In this document: piece by piece, positions 1-5,736 of the stretch | How positions within the stretch are numbered: the first letter of the stretch is position 1 | Layout of the letters: every line of letters starts with the position of its first letter | Program-made: the position numbers and the translations under genes | Notes under the pieces: model-generated | Databases searched by the model: none | Told to the model about the DNA's origin: nothing | Seen by the model: the letters and a program-made list of their open reading frames with translations, nothing else | Source of the DNA: Hyphomonadaceae bacterium | GTDB lineage: Bacteria; Pseudomonadota; Alphaproteobacteria; Caulobacterales; Aquidulcibacteraceae | NCBI GenBank assembly: GCA_016791325.1 | Contig: JAEUMU010000027.1 | Location: 1-9,548, forward strand | Direction: 5' to 3' | DNA length: 9,548 nucleotides

Positions 1-120
1 CGTCAAGCTGAAGGCGGCGTAGAGATAAGTGCACATCAAATTGTGCTCGAGTTCAGACGCTTCATAGAGCGCGTGAATCAATTGCTCGCGCGTCGGCGTG
101 AGCACAGGTGCGGCCGCCAT
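1..120 (-). CDS. Ferritin-like domain protein (VioB/RebD-type N-terminal family), 5' end only
   Basis: The reverse strand opens with ATG at 120-118 and stays in frame for 40 codons to the window edge; the rest lies outside. A Shine-Dalgarno sequence GGGAGG (plus-strand 127-132) sits six bases before the start. The peptide has the segment REQLIHALYEASELEHNLMC followed by TYLYAAFSL. I recognise this as the first helix of the ferritin-like family that also includes the N-terminal part of iminophenyl-pyruvate dimer synthases such as VioB and RebD. Glu-23, Glu-25 and His-26 are the likely metal-ligand cluster, by analogy with ferritin-like carboxylate di-iron folds. In that family these domains act on small-molecule substrates or are uncharacterised; the substrate here cannot be told from 40 residues. 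The gene is divergent from the FixJ-like regulator gene and shares a 99-bp intergenic region with it, so joint control is plausible. Confidence 0.85.
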   Translation of the reverse strand, partial: MAAAPVLTPTREQLIHALYEASELEHNLMCTYLYAAFSLT

Positions 121-131
121 GATCTGCCTCC

Positions 132-148
132 CGCACGATATTCGTGCG
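132..148. promoter_or_regulatory. Perfect dyad CGCACGA-TAT-TCGTGCG next to the ferritin-like gene start
   Basis: Two perfect 7-bp arms flank a 3-base centre. On the minus strand the dyad ends where the GGAGG ribosome binding site of the ferritin-like gene begins. It could be an operator for that gene or a hairpin in its leader that limits ribosome access. The sequence does not decide between these, and no specific regulator is recognised. Confidence 0.5.
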
Positions 149-160
149 AAGCCCGCTTCG
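147..160. promoter_or_regulatory. Second dyad CGAAGC-CC-GCTTCG in the divergent intergenic region
   Basis: Two 6-bp arms around two bases directly follow, and share two bases with, the preceding dyad. With the site at 168-183 this makes three adjacent inverted repeats between divergent genes. It may be an operator or a chance GC-rich palindrome. Confidence 0.3.
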
Positions 161-167
161 GCTCAAA

Positions 168-183
168 TCATATTATGGTATAG
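168..183. promoter_or_regulatory. Putative FixJ/StyR-type operator TCATAT-TATG-GTATAG upstream of the first regulator
   Basis: This is a 6-N4-6 imperfect dyad with core ATAT-N4-GTAT. The same layout recurs at 863-878 and 2550-2565. StyR/TodT-type FixJ-family regulators bind 6-N4-6 palindromes (ATAAAC-N4-GTTTAT), so the layout fits a site for the FixJ-like protein encoded next door. It lies 36 bases before that gene's ATG, where it would overlap a -35 region if TAAAGG at 198-203 serves as a -10 element. It is also 47 bases from the start of the divergent ferritin-like gene, so it could serve both directions. Confidence 0.5.
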
Positions 184-219
184 TGGGGCTTGCCCTCTAA
201 AGGGGTGTAGGCAATCGCG

Positions 220-846
220 ATGGCCGATACGCCGATCGTGCACATTATTGACGATGACGCCTCTTTACGCGGCGCCCTCGATAGCCTGTTTCGCTCCACC
301 GGGCAGGCGACGCGACTTTATGAGTCTGTCGCGGGGTTCATGGATGCGCCGCGACCGGACGCGCCGGGCTGCCTCGTGCTCGATGTTCGGATGCCGGGCA
401 TGAGCGGGCTGGAGTTTCAGCAGAAGCTCGAAGAACTGGGGATCCGCCTGCCGGTCGTGTTCATGACCGGCCACGGCGACATCCCCATGAGCGTGCGCGC
501 CATGAAGGCGGGTGCGGTGGATTTCCTGGCCAAGCCTTTCCGCGACCAGGAAATGCTCGACGCCGTCGCTACAGCGCTGGAGAAGGATCGCGCCCAGCGG
601 GCCGAAGGCGGCAAGCTTGATACGCTGAAGCGAGCCTATTCGACGCTTTCCCCGCGCGAGCGCCAAGTGATGGCGCTGGTCGCCGCCGGCAAAATGAACA
701 AGCAGGTGGCGGGCGATCTCTCGCTCAGCGAGATCACTGTAAAGATCCACCGGGGCGCGGCGATGCGCAAAATGGGTGCGAAAACCCTGGCCGATCTCGT
801 GCGTATGGCCGAACTGCTGGAGGTCCGGCCGGAATCGGGCGGCTAG
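220..846 (+). CDS. FixJ-family response regulator (receiver plus LuxR-type HTH), StyR/NodW-like
   Basis: A cytoplasmic transcription factor of 208 residues, the usual FixJ-family length. Residues 5-120 form a receiver: acidic triad Asp-11/12/13, phosphoacceptor Asp-55 in the LDVRMPGMSG motif, switch Thr-83 (FMTGHGDIPMSV is typical of FixJ proteins) and Lys-105 in the KPF motif. Residues 142-200 form a LuxR-type helix-turn-helix: LSPRERQVM, then GKMNKQVAGDLSLSEITVKIH, then a KMGAKTLADLVRM tail. The ATG is chosen because the receiver starts at the normal distance. Only AGGGG at 201-205 lies upstream, 14 bases away, which is long for a ribosome site. It heads a cassette with a receiver-only protein and a PAS kinase, its likely phosphate donor. 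Phosphorylation would promote dimer binding to the dyads at 168, 863 and 2550 (inference). No key residue is missing. The physiological signal and target pathway are unknown. Confidence 0.95.
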   Translation: MADTPIVHIIDDDASLRGALDSLFRSTGQATRLYESVAGFMDAPRPDAPGCLVLDVRMPGMSGLEFQQKLEELGIRLPVVFMTGHGDIPMSVRAMKAGAVDFLAKPFRDQEMLDAVATALEKDRAQRAEGGKLDTLKRAYSTLSPRERQVMALVAAGKMNKQVAGDLSLSEITVKIHRGAAMRKMGAKTLADLVRMAELLEVRPESGG

Positions 847-862
847 TCCATAGGCTGCTATT

Positions 863-878
863 TCATACTTGCGTATGA
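863..878. promoter_or_regulatory. Putative operator TCATAC-TTGC-GTATGA upstream of the receiver-only gene
   Basis: This is a perfect dyad with 6-bp arms and a 4-base centre, the best of the three related sites in the window. It lies 17 bases after the stop of the first regulator gene and 35 bases before the GTG start of the second. A TAGGGG element (894-899) sits where a -10 box would be if the right half-site replaces the -35 box. The 6-N4-6 layout matches StyR/TodT-type operators. It suggests a second, internal promoter of the cassette, possibly autoregulated. Confidence 0.5.
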
Positions 879-913
879 TTTCATCTGGCCGAGTAGGGGC
901 AGACATTGCGGGC

Positions 914-1282
914 GTGGCTGAAGGCTCTCTGATCTCCATCATCGACGACGATGAATCCCTGCGCACCGCCCTGGTGGGCTTGGTGCGCTCGCTTGGCTAT
1001 CGCGCTAGCGGCTTCGCCAACGCCGAAGACTTCCTGGCCTCTGACCAAGCGGGCGCCAGCGCGGCGATCGTGACCGACATTCAGATGCCGGGCCTTTCGG
1101 GTATCGAACTCAGAGAGCGCCTCACCGCTGACGGCTGCGCCGCCCCCGTGATCATGATCACCGCCCGCGCCGAGCCCGGCTTGCGGGAGCGCGCGTTCGC
1201 TAGCGGCGCGCTTTGCGTGCTAAGGAAACCCTTCGCCGCAGAGGCTTTGATTGACTGCTTGGAACGCGCGCTGGCGAAATAG
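914..1282 (+). CDS. Single-domain response regulator (receiver only)
   Basis: A soluble receiver of 122 residues with no output domain. It has acidic residues Asp-11/12/13, phosphoacceptor Asp-55 in TDIQMPGLSG, Thr-83 in MITAR and Lys-105 in RKPF. I chose the GTG at 914 because it places all these residues at the same positions as in the neighbouring FixJ-like protein. The upstream in-frame TTG (869) and ATG (875) lie inside the dyad at 863-878. No close Shine-Dalgarno is seen; AGGGG at 895-899 is 14 bases away, as in the first gene. The gene sits between the FixJ-like regulator and the kinase, 25 bases before the latter. Receivers of this kind can act as phosphate sinks or tune the kinase by allostery; which applies here is inference. 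Its resemblance to the first receiver suggests an old duplication. Confidence 0.9.
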   Translation: MAEGSLISIIDDDESLRTALVGLVRSLGYRASGFANAEDFLASDQAGASAAIVTDIQMPGLSGIELRERLTADGCAAPVIMITARAEPGLRERAFASGALCVLRKPFAAEALIDCLERALAK

Positions 1283-1307
1283 GAGACGTTGGGGTACGGG
1301 ACACAGA

Positions 1308-2543
1308 ATGAGTGGGGGCGATCCATCAAAGCAGAGCGCCGAGGAGGCGTTGCGCGAGAGCGAGTATCGCTACCGCAATCTCTTCCAGGCGATGGCCGCT
1401 TCGTTCTGGGAGCTCGACTTTACGCCGGTCGGCGGCATGCTGCGCGGGCTGCGGAAGCAGGGGATCGCCGATTTTGCGGCGTATTTCGCGGACAATCCCG
1501 CGTTTGTTCGTCAAATGATGCACGTCACCCGCGTGATCGACGTCAACGATCAGACCGTGGCGCTCTTCGGCAATGGGGACAAGGCCGAGTTGCTCCAGCC
1601 GCTCGATGTCTATTGGCCGGAGGAGAGTAACCACGTTTACGCCGCTAGCGTCCTTGCCGCTGTAAGCGGCAGGCCCAGCTACGCTACCGAGACCAAGCTC
1701 CGTAAGCTGAACGGCGAGGTATTCGACGCCCTCTTCACCGCCTGCTTCGCCCCCGAGGCCGTGGCCAACGGCAAGCTCTTGATCGGCGTGATCGACATCT
1801 CCGAGCGCGTCCGCGCACAAGCGATGCTGCGTCAGGTGCAGGCCGAATTCGCCCACGAAGCGCGTGTCTCCATGCTGGGCGAACTCACGGCCTCTATCGC
1901 CCACGAAGTCAACCAACCGCTCGCCGCCATCGCCACCAACGCCTCCGCCGGATTGCGCTGGCTCAATCGCCCCGAGCCGAACCTGGACGAAGTGCGTGTG
2001 CTCACCCAGCGCATTATCGCCGACGCCCAGCGCGCCGCCGACATTATCTCGCGCGTCCGCGCTATGGCCGGGCACAAAGCCCCGGAATCCGCGCCAATTA
2101 GCATCAACAGCGTGGTGGAGGAGGCGACGCTTTTCCTCGCGCATGAGTTGGAAAGCCACAGCGTAGCGCTCACGCTCCAGCTCGCAAAAGATTTGCCGCC
2201 TGTGCTCGCCGATCGCATCCAACTGCAGCAAGTTGTGGTCAATCTTGCCGTCAACGCGGTGCAGGCGATGTCGCAAACTCCGACGAAGCGACGCCGGTTA
2301 GCGCTTTGCACGGGCCTTCATGACGGGCGCGTGCATGTCGCAATAGAAGATACAGGCCCCGGCATTGACGCTGCGCATCAGCCACGCTTGTTTGAAAGCT
2401 TCTTCACGACAAAAAGCAACGGCATGGGCATGGGCTTGCCGATCTGCCGCTCCATCCTTGAAACCTACGGCGGCGCGATCAGCGCAAGGAATGCCGAAAG
2501 CGGCGGCGCCGTGTTCAGCTTTACGCTGCCTGCCGCGCACTAA
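1308..2543 (+). CDS. Soluble PAS-domain sensor histidine kinase (StyS/NodV/FixL-like)
   Basis: A kinase of 411 residues, probably the phosphate donor for both upstream receivers. Residues about 20-166 form a PAS-like sensor (starting RYRNLFQAMA, ending LIGVIDISERVRA). A linker helix leads to the dimerisation/phosphoacceptor helix with GELTASIAHEVNQPLAAIA, where His-199 is the phosphorylation site. The ATPase domain shows an N box with Asn-312 and Asn-316 (VNLAVNAVQAM), G1 DTGPGI (348-353), an F box (LFESFFTTK) and G2 GMGMGLPI (372-379). No hydrophobic segment long enough to span the membrane is visible, so it senses a cytoplasmic or diffusible signal. The extended HEVNQPLAAI box is typical of kinases that partner FixJ-family regulators. 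ATG 1308 is preceded by GGG seven bases away; longer in-frame starts (TTG 1251) overlap the preceding gene. The PAS ligand cannot be inferred. Confidence 0.93.
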   Translation: MSGGDPSKQSAEEALRESEYRYRNLFQAMAASFWELDFTPVGGMLRGLRKQGIADFAAYFADNPAFVRQMMHVTRVIDVNDQTVALFGNGDKAELLQPLDVYWPEESNHVYAASVLAAVSGRPSYATETKLRKLNGEVFDALFTACFAPEAVANGKLLIGVIDISERVRAQAMLRQVQAEFAHEARVSMLGELTASIAHEVNQPLAAIATNASAGLRWLNRPEPNLDEVRVLTQRIIADAQRAADIISRVRAMAGHKAPESAPISINSVVEEATLFLAHELESHSVALTLQLAKDLPPVLADRIQLQQVVVNLAVNAVQAMSQTPTKRRRLALCTGLHDGRVHVAIEDTGPGIDAAHQPRLFESFFTTKSNGMGMGLPICRSILETYGGAISARNAESGGAVFSFTLPAAH

Positions 2544-2572
2544 ACGCGCATATACGAGTGTATTAGCGCGTT
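2543..2572. repeat. Long imperfect dyad directly after the kinase stop codon
   Basis: Arms AACGCGC (2543-2549) and GCGCGTT (2566-2572) pair fully, then two mismatched positions, then ATAC/GTAT pair around the centre GAGT. In RNA this could fold as a hairpin beginning at the last base of the stop codon. No T tract follows, so it is not a classical intrinsic terminator. Its inner part is the operator-like element annotated separately. Confidence 0.55.
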
Positions 2573-2587
2573 AGCCCTATGTAGAAT
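2550..2587 (+). promoter_or_regulatory. Putative operator ATATAC-GAGT-GTATTA with -10-like TAGAAT before the first hydrolase gene
   Basis: The element at 2550-2565 shares the ATAC-N4-GTAT core of the dyads at 168 and 863. TAGAAT at 2582-2587 is a reasonable -10 hexamer; the right half-site then lies in place of a -35 box, as expected for a promoter activated by a FixJ-family protein. Transcription would start near 2594, giving a leader of about 50 bases to the hydrolase ATG. This links the hydrolases to the two-component cassette by inference only. Confidence 0.45.
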
Positions 2588-2646
2588 GGTGAACGTCTCG
2601 GACCGGGCGCATAAACGCTTCATCAAATTGAAGCGGAGAGCATCCC

Positions 2647-3450
2647 ATGACCAAGACAATATTGCTCGTGCACGGCGCCTGGCTGAACTCGAAGTCCTGG
2701 GAGCTCTGGAAAGCCCGCTACGAAGCCAAGGGCTACACGGTGATTGCGCCCGATTGGCCGGGCGATGAAGGCGATCCCGCAGCGCTCAAGGCAGATCCGA
2801 ACAAAGAACTCACACATTTCGGGCCGAAGCAGATTGTCGACCATTACGAGAACCTGATCCGCGCATTGCCTGAAGCGCCGATCCTCATCGGCCACTCTGC
2901 CGGTGGCGTGTTTGTGCAGCATTTGGCCGATCGCGGGCTGGGCGTCGCGGCAGTGGTGATTGATCCAGCGCCTACGCCAGGTGTCGGCGTTCCGCTCGAC
3001 GGTTTGCTCTCGGCGCTGCCGGTTCTGAGCGATCCGTTCAGCGGCGCGAAGGTTGTGTCAATGTCGAAAGAGTTCTTCGGCGCACGGTTCGCCAATGGCT
3101 TGCCGCGCGACCAGGTAGATGCGCACTTCGAGCGTTACATCGTACCGACCGCCGGCAAGGTCTATTGGGACGGCGTCACGTCTGGCGGCGCGGGGCCTAT
3201 CGAGTGGCGCAGCAAGAGCCGCGCGCCGATGCTGCTGATCGGCGGCGGCAGGGATTTGATTGCACCCTCGAGCATGACGGAAGCGATCTTCAAAAGGCAG
3301 AAGCACGCCGCCTCGCTCACCGAGCTCAGAATTTACGACGATCGCTCGCATTACATCTGCATCGAGCCGGGCTGGGAAGAGGTGGCCGATTTCGTGCTCG
3401 ATTGGGCAGAGAAGAACCAACGCGCTGGCGATGCCGCGAAAGCGGCGTGA
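2647..3450 (+). CDS. Alpha/beta-hydrolase fold serine hydrolase
   Basis: A protein of 267 residues with a complete alpha/beta-hydrolase catalytic set: an oxyanion HGAW motif (9-12), nucleophile Ser-84 in GHSAGG, acid Asp-203 in GGGRDLIAP and base His-235 in DRSHYIC. No signal peptide is seen, so it is cytoplasmic. GGAGAG (2635-2640) lies six bases before the ATG, which supports this start. The family covers esterases, lactonases, C-C bond hydrolases and related enzymes; the substrate cannot be read from the sequence. The gene lies 103 bases after the histidine kinase, behind the operator-like dyad at 2550-2565, and 96 bases before a second hydrolase. The pairing suggests a small catabolic or detoxifying function controlled by the two-component cassette (inference). 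The C-terminal Ala/Lys-rich tail looks disordered. Confidence 0.92.
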   Translation: MTKTILLVHGAWLNSKSWELWKARYEAKGYTVIAPDWPGDEGDPAALKADPNKELTHFGPKQIVDHYENLIRALPEAPILIGHSAGGVFVQHLADRGLGVAAVVIDPAPTPGVGVPLDGLLSALPVLSDPFSGAKVVSMSKEFFGARFANGLPRDQVDAHFERYIVPTAGKVYWDGVTSGGAGPIEWRSKSRAPMLLIGGGRDLIAPSSMTEAIFKRQKHAASLTELRIYDDRSHYICIEPGWEEVADFVLDWAEKNQRAGDAAKAA

Positions 3451-3546
3451 GGCGCCGAGGCGTCCACACGGAAACCCGCCATGCGCGGCGCAGGGCATGC
3501 GACCTGCGGGAATTGACTTTAGACGAAGCAAGCTAAGGAGACGGAT

Positions 3547-4398
3547 ATGCCATACGTGACCACGCAGGACGGCGCGGAGATCTTCTATAAGGATTGGGGC
3601 CCCAAGGCTGCGCAGCCCATTGTTTTCCATCCCGGCTGGCCGCTCAGCGCCGACGATTGGGATGGTCAGATGATGTTCTTTTTGCAACGCGGCTATCGCG
3701 TCATCGCGCACGATCGCCGCGGTCATGGGCGATCAACGCAAACGAGCAGCGGCCACGAGATGGACACCTATGCGGCGGATGTCGCCACTCTTGCCGAGGC
3801 GCTCGATCTGAAGGGCGCGGTACATATCGGCCATTCCACCGGCGGCGGCGAAGTTGCGCGCTACGTCGCGCGCGCGAAAGCGGGTCGTGTCGCCAAAGCC
3901 GTCCTCGTCGGCGCCGTGCCGCCAATTATGGTGAAGTCGGAGAAGAATCCGGGCGGTCTGCCGATCGACGTATTCAACGGCCTGCGCGAAAGCCTCGTCG
4001 CCAATCGCGCGCAATTCTTTATCGATGTGCCGGCCGGGCCGTTTTACGGCTTCAACCGTCCCGGCGCAAAGGTCTCCCAGGGCTTAATCGACAATTGGTG
4101 GCGCCAAGGCATGATGGGCGCGGCCAACGCGCACTATGAATGCATCAAGGCGTTCTCGGAGACGGATTTCACTGAAGATCTTAAGAAGATCGAAGCGCCA
4201 ACCTTCGTTGCGCATGGCACGGACGACCAGATCGTCCCGTTCGACGATTCCGCACCGCTCTCCGTGAAGTTGCTCAAGAATGGCGTGCTCAAGGCCTATT
4301 CCGGCTTGCCGCACGGGCTGCTTGCAACACACGCCGAGATCATCAACCCCGATCTACTCGCGTTTGTGGAAGGCAAGAGAATCGAGGGGGCGGACTGA
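3547..4398 (+). CDS. Alpha/beta hydrolase of the non-heme chloroperoxidase/arylesterase type
   Basis: A cytoplasmic enzyme of 283 residues, close to the usual 275-280 of cofactor-free haloperoxidases. Signature parts are the oxyanion loop HPGWPLSADDWD (28-39), HDRRGHGRS (55-63), nucleophile Ser-97 in GHSTGGGE, acid Asp-227 in HGTDDQIVP and base His-256 in GLPHGLLATH. Members hydrolyse esters and show promiscuous perhydrolase (peracid-forming) activity, which causes halogenation in vitro; the natural substrate is usually unknown. AAGGAG (3535-3540) lies six bases before the ATG. The gene follows the other hydrolase by 96 bases without a clear terminator between them, so they are probably cotranscribed. 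A strong hairpin follows 11 bases after the stop codon. All catalytic residues are present; no oddity is seen. Confidence 0.92.
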   Translation: MPYVTTQDGAEIFYKDWGPKAAQPIVFHPGWPLSADDWDGQMMFFLQRGYRVIAHDRRGHGRSTQTSSGHEMDTYAADVATLAEALDLKGAVHIGHSTGGGEVARYVARAKAGRVAKAVLVGAVPPIMVKSEKNPGGLPIDVFNGLRESLVANRAQFFIDVPAGPFYGFNRPGAKVSQGLIDNWWRQGMMGAANAHYECIKAFSETDFTEDLKKIEAPTFVAHGTDDQIVPFDDSAPLSVKLLKNGVLKAYSGLPHGLLATHAEIINPDLLAFVEGKRIEGAD

Positions 4399-4409
4399 TC
4401 TCGTAGTGG

Positions 4410-4439
4410 AGGATGCGCGCGCGGGGGCATGCGCATCCT
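4410..4439 (+). terminator. Strong hairpin ending the hydrolase transcription unit
   Basis: Perfect 9-bp arms AGGATGCGC (4410-4418) and GCGCATCCT (4431-4439) enclose a 12-base loop. It starts 11 bases after the stop codon at 4396-4398. Only TTA follows, so release may need Rho or be inefficient. The arms are symmetric, and the hairpin could also stop leftward transcription from tRNA-Phe. Confidence 0.6.
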
Positions 4440-4565
4440 TAGTGCGGGCGTGCTGGGCCAGTGCTTCGCTGAGGGCTCTGTTGAGTGCGCTGCACGCCGA
4501 ACCTCAGGCCGTGCGCGATGCGCGCTTTATAAATTGTGGCGGCTCCGGGCGCCCCGCGAGGGTCA

Positions 4566-4641
4566 TGGTGCCTGGGGCCGGAATCGAACCAGCGACACGC
4601 GGATTTTCAATCCGCTGCTCTACCAACTGAGCTACCCAGGC
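4566..4641 (-). tRNA. tRNA-Phe (anticodon GAA)
   Basis: The minus strand folds into a complete 76-base cloverleaf with encoded CCA (4568-4566). The acceptor stem GCCTGGG/CCCAGGC is perfect. The D arm has GCTCAGTTGGTAGAGC. The anticodon stem GCGGA/TCCGC encloses the loop TTGAAAA, giving anticodon GAA (plus-strand 4606-4608). The T arm GCTGG-TTCGATT-CCGGC has one G-U pair, and the discriminator is A. The gene is closely similar to bacterial tRNA-Phe, and a strong promoter lies 39 bases upstream on the same strand. Downstream (plus-strand 4440-4565) I see only GC-rich palindromes without a T tract and no gene. Confidence 0.97.
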
Positions 4642-4679
4642 GGCCCGGCTTAGGCCCTGGGGCCAGCGCGGAGCGAGGG

Positions 4680-4708
4680 TCTATAGCGGGGCGGCTGGCC
4701 CCTGTCCA
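4680..4708 (-). promoter_or_regulatory. Promoter of tRNA-Phe (TGGACA, 17 bp, TATAGA)
   Basis: On the minus strand TGGACA (4708-4703) and TATAGA (4685-4680) are separated by exactly 17 bases, close to the housekeeping sigma-factor consensus. The start of transcription would fall near 4673, about 30 bases before the mature tRNA 5' end. Confidence 0.7.
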
Positions 4709-4792
4709 CGGCTGCAGGGCGGGACGTAGGGCTTGCCTCAGCGCGCCGACGACAGAAGATAGGGCCAGAACAATCGCCCGGAGGTTTCCCTG

Positions 4793-5590
4793 ATGTGTGA
4801 TCACGCCCACGCCGCGCCCGCCGCCCAATTGGTGGATGTTTCCAAGATGGACCGGCGCGACCTATTGCGCGGGCTGGCGACGGGCGCGCTGGTCTTGGTG
4901 GCGGGCTGCGCGACCAACCCGGAAACTGGCCGCAGCCAGCTTATTCTGATCGACGAGAGCCAGTTGCAGCAGGCTTCGTTGCAGGCGTGGTCCGAGATGC
5001 GCCAGCAGACGCCGCAATGGCGCAACGCGGCGGCGCAGCGGCGTCTGGAAGCGGTTGGCCGGCGTGTCGTCAACGCCGCTGGGCGCGGCAATCAGAGCTG
5101 GGAATTCGTGCTGTTCGACAGCGATCAGAAGAACGCATTCGTGCTGCCGGGCGGGCAGGTCGGCTTTTACCGCGGCCTTTACGAGATCTGCGACGTGGAC
5201 GATTACATGGCGACCGTGTTGGGCCACGAAGTTGGGCACGTCACCGGCCGCCACGCGGCCGAGCGTTACAGCCGCGAAGCCGCTACGCAAACGGCGCTGC
5301 AAGTGGCGGGTACGCAGATCAACAGTCAGCTGGCGATGGCGGCGTTGGGCCTGGGCGCGCAAGTGGGCCTCAGCCTGCCATTCTCGCGCGAGCAGGAGGC
5401 GGAGGCTGATATTCTTGGCATTAATTATATGCACGCCGCCGGCTATGACGTGCGGCAGGCGATTCCGTTCTGGCAGCGGATGGGCTCAGGCGGCGGCTCG
5501 CGTCCGCCGGAGTTCCTTTCCACCCACCCTGACCCGGATAACCGGATCGCGCGTATCCGGGCCTATATCACCCAGCAGGGCTGGGGCTGA
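4793..5590 (+). CDS. M48-family zinc metalloprotease, Tat-type lipoprotein
   Basis: A predicted envelope protease of 265 residues. The N-terminus has a twin-arginine motif (DRRDLLRG, 20-27), a hydrophobic stretch and a lipobox LVAGC with lipidation site Cys-39, so export by Tat followed by lipid anchoring is likely. NPETGRSQLILI (42-53) is typical of periplasmic M48 lipoproteins of the LoiP/Oma1-related group. The active site is HEVGH (His-145, Glu-146, His-149), with a third zinc ligand Glu-202 in SREQEAEAD. The C-terminal THPDPDNRIARI motif is also family-typical. GGAGG (4780-4784) lies eight bases before ATG 4793. The alternative ATG at 4847 would give a more compact signal peptide but lacks a good ribosome site. 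Relatives take part in outer-membrane protein quality control. It is a single gene between two tRNA genes, with no evident link to its neighbours. Confidence 0.93.
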   Translation: MCDHAHAAPAAQLVDVSKMDRRDLLRGLATGALVLVAGCATNPETGRSQLILIDESQLQQASLQAWSEMRQQTPQWRNAAAQRRLEAVGRRVVNAAGRGNQSWEFVLFDSDQKNAFVLPGGQVGFYRGLYEICDVDDYMATVLGHEVGHVTGRHAAERYSREAATQTALQVAGTQINSQLAMAALGLGAQVGLSLPFSREQEAEADILGINYMHAAGYDVRQAIPFWQRMGSGGGSRPPEFLSTHPDPDNRIARIRAYITQQGWG

Positions 5591-5609
5591 TTTCGGGGGC
5601 CGGCGCGCC

Positions 5610-5638
5610 TTGCTTCCCAAAGGGGGCGGCGCTAGGTT
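5610..5638 (+). promoter_or_regulatory. Promoter of tRNA-His (TTGCTT, 17 bp, TAGGTT)
   Basis: TTGCTT at 5610-5615 and TAGGTT at 5633-5638 are exactly 17 bases apart. Transcription would begin near 5645, ten bases before the tRNA. As no other promoter or terminator fits between the tRNA and the next gene, it probably also serves the downstream ligase operon (inference). Confidence 0.65.
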
Positions 5639-5654
5639 CCGCGCCCCGTGAGAT

Positions 5655-5731
5655 GCCGCCTTAGCTCAGTTGGTTAGAGCGCTGGATTGTGGATCCAGAG
5701 GTCCCTGGTTCGAGCCCTGGAGGCGGTACCA
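5655..5731 (+). tRNA. tRNA-His (anticodon GTG), alphaproteobacterial type without G-1
   Basis: A complete 77-base cloverleaf with encoded CCA (5729-5731). The acceptor GCCGCCT pairs with AGGCGGT, with a G1-U72 wobble. The D arm is GCTC-AGTTGGTTA-GAGC. The anticodon stem CTGGA/TCCAG holds the loop TTGTGGA with GTG at 5689-5691. The base before position 1 is T and the discriminator is A73, so the usual bacterial G-1:C73 identity pair is absent. This is the known alphaproteobacterial pattern, recognised by a divergent histidyl-tRNA synthetase. The T stem CCTGG/CCTGG contains a U-U mismatch (51:63). The next coding region begins about five bases after the CCA. Confidence 0.96.
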
Positions 5732-5736
5732 CGTTC

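Noticed and set aside
869..913. TTG 869 or ATG 875 as start of the receiver-only protein
   Set aside because: The extra 13-15 residues overlap the dyad at 863-878 and shift the receiver from the register of the neighbouring regulator. GTG 914 aligns exactly.
1326..2276. Long minus-strand frame opposite the histidine kinase
   Set aside because: It is a shadow caused by GC-rich third positions. The plus-strand kinase has all its motifs in order, and the minus-strand frame matches nothing.
4280..4653. Open frames reading through the complement of tRNA-Phe (with segments like GIEPATRGFSIRCSTN or RNRTSDTRIFNPLL)
   Set aside because: These are well-known false proteins from translating a tRNA gene; the tRNA explains the sequence fully.
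4733..4761. Promoter TTGCCT-17-AAGATA for the M48 gene
   Set aside because: The spacing is right but the -10 match is poor, so it is too weak to list as a feature. The gene must still have a promoter in 4642-4792.
4607..4828. Minus-strand frame ending in GSSVGRAAD
   Set aside because: It reads into the tRNA-Phe 5' half, covers its promoter and lacks codon bias or a family match. The ending is a typical tRNA-derived artefact.
5655..5731. tRNA-His as an attachment site of an integrated element
   Set aside because: No integrase gene and no direct repeat of the tRNA 3' end was seen in the window, and the downstream genes look like ordinary chromosomal genes.
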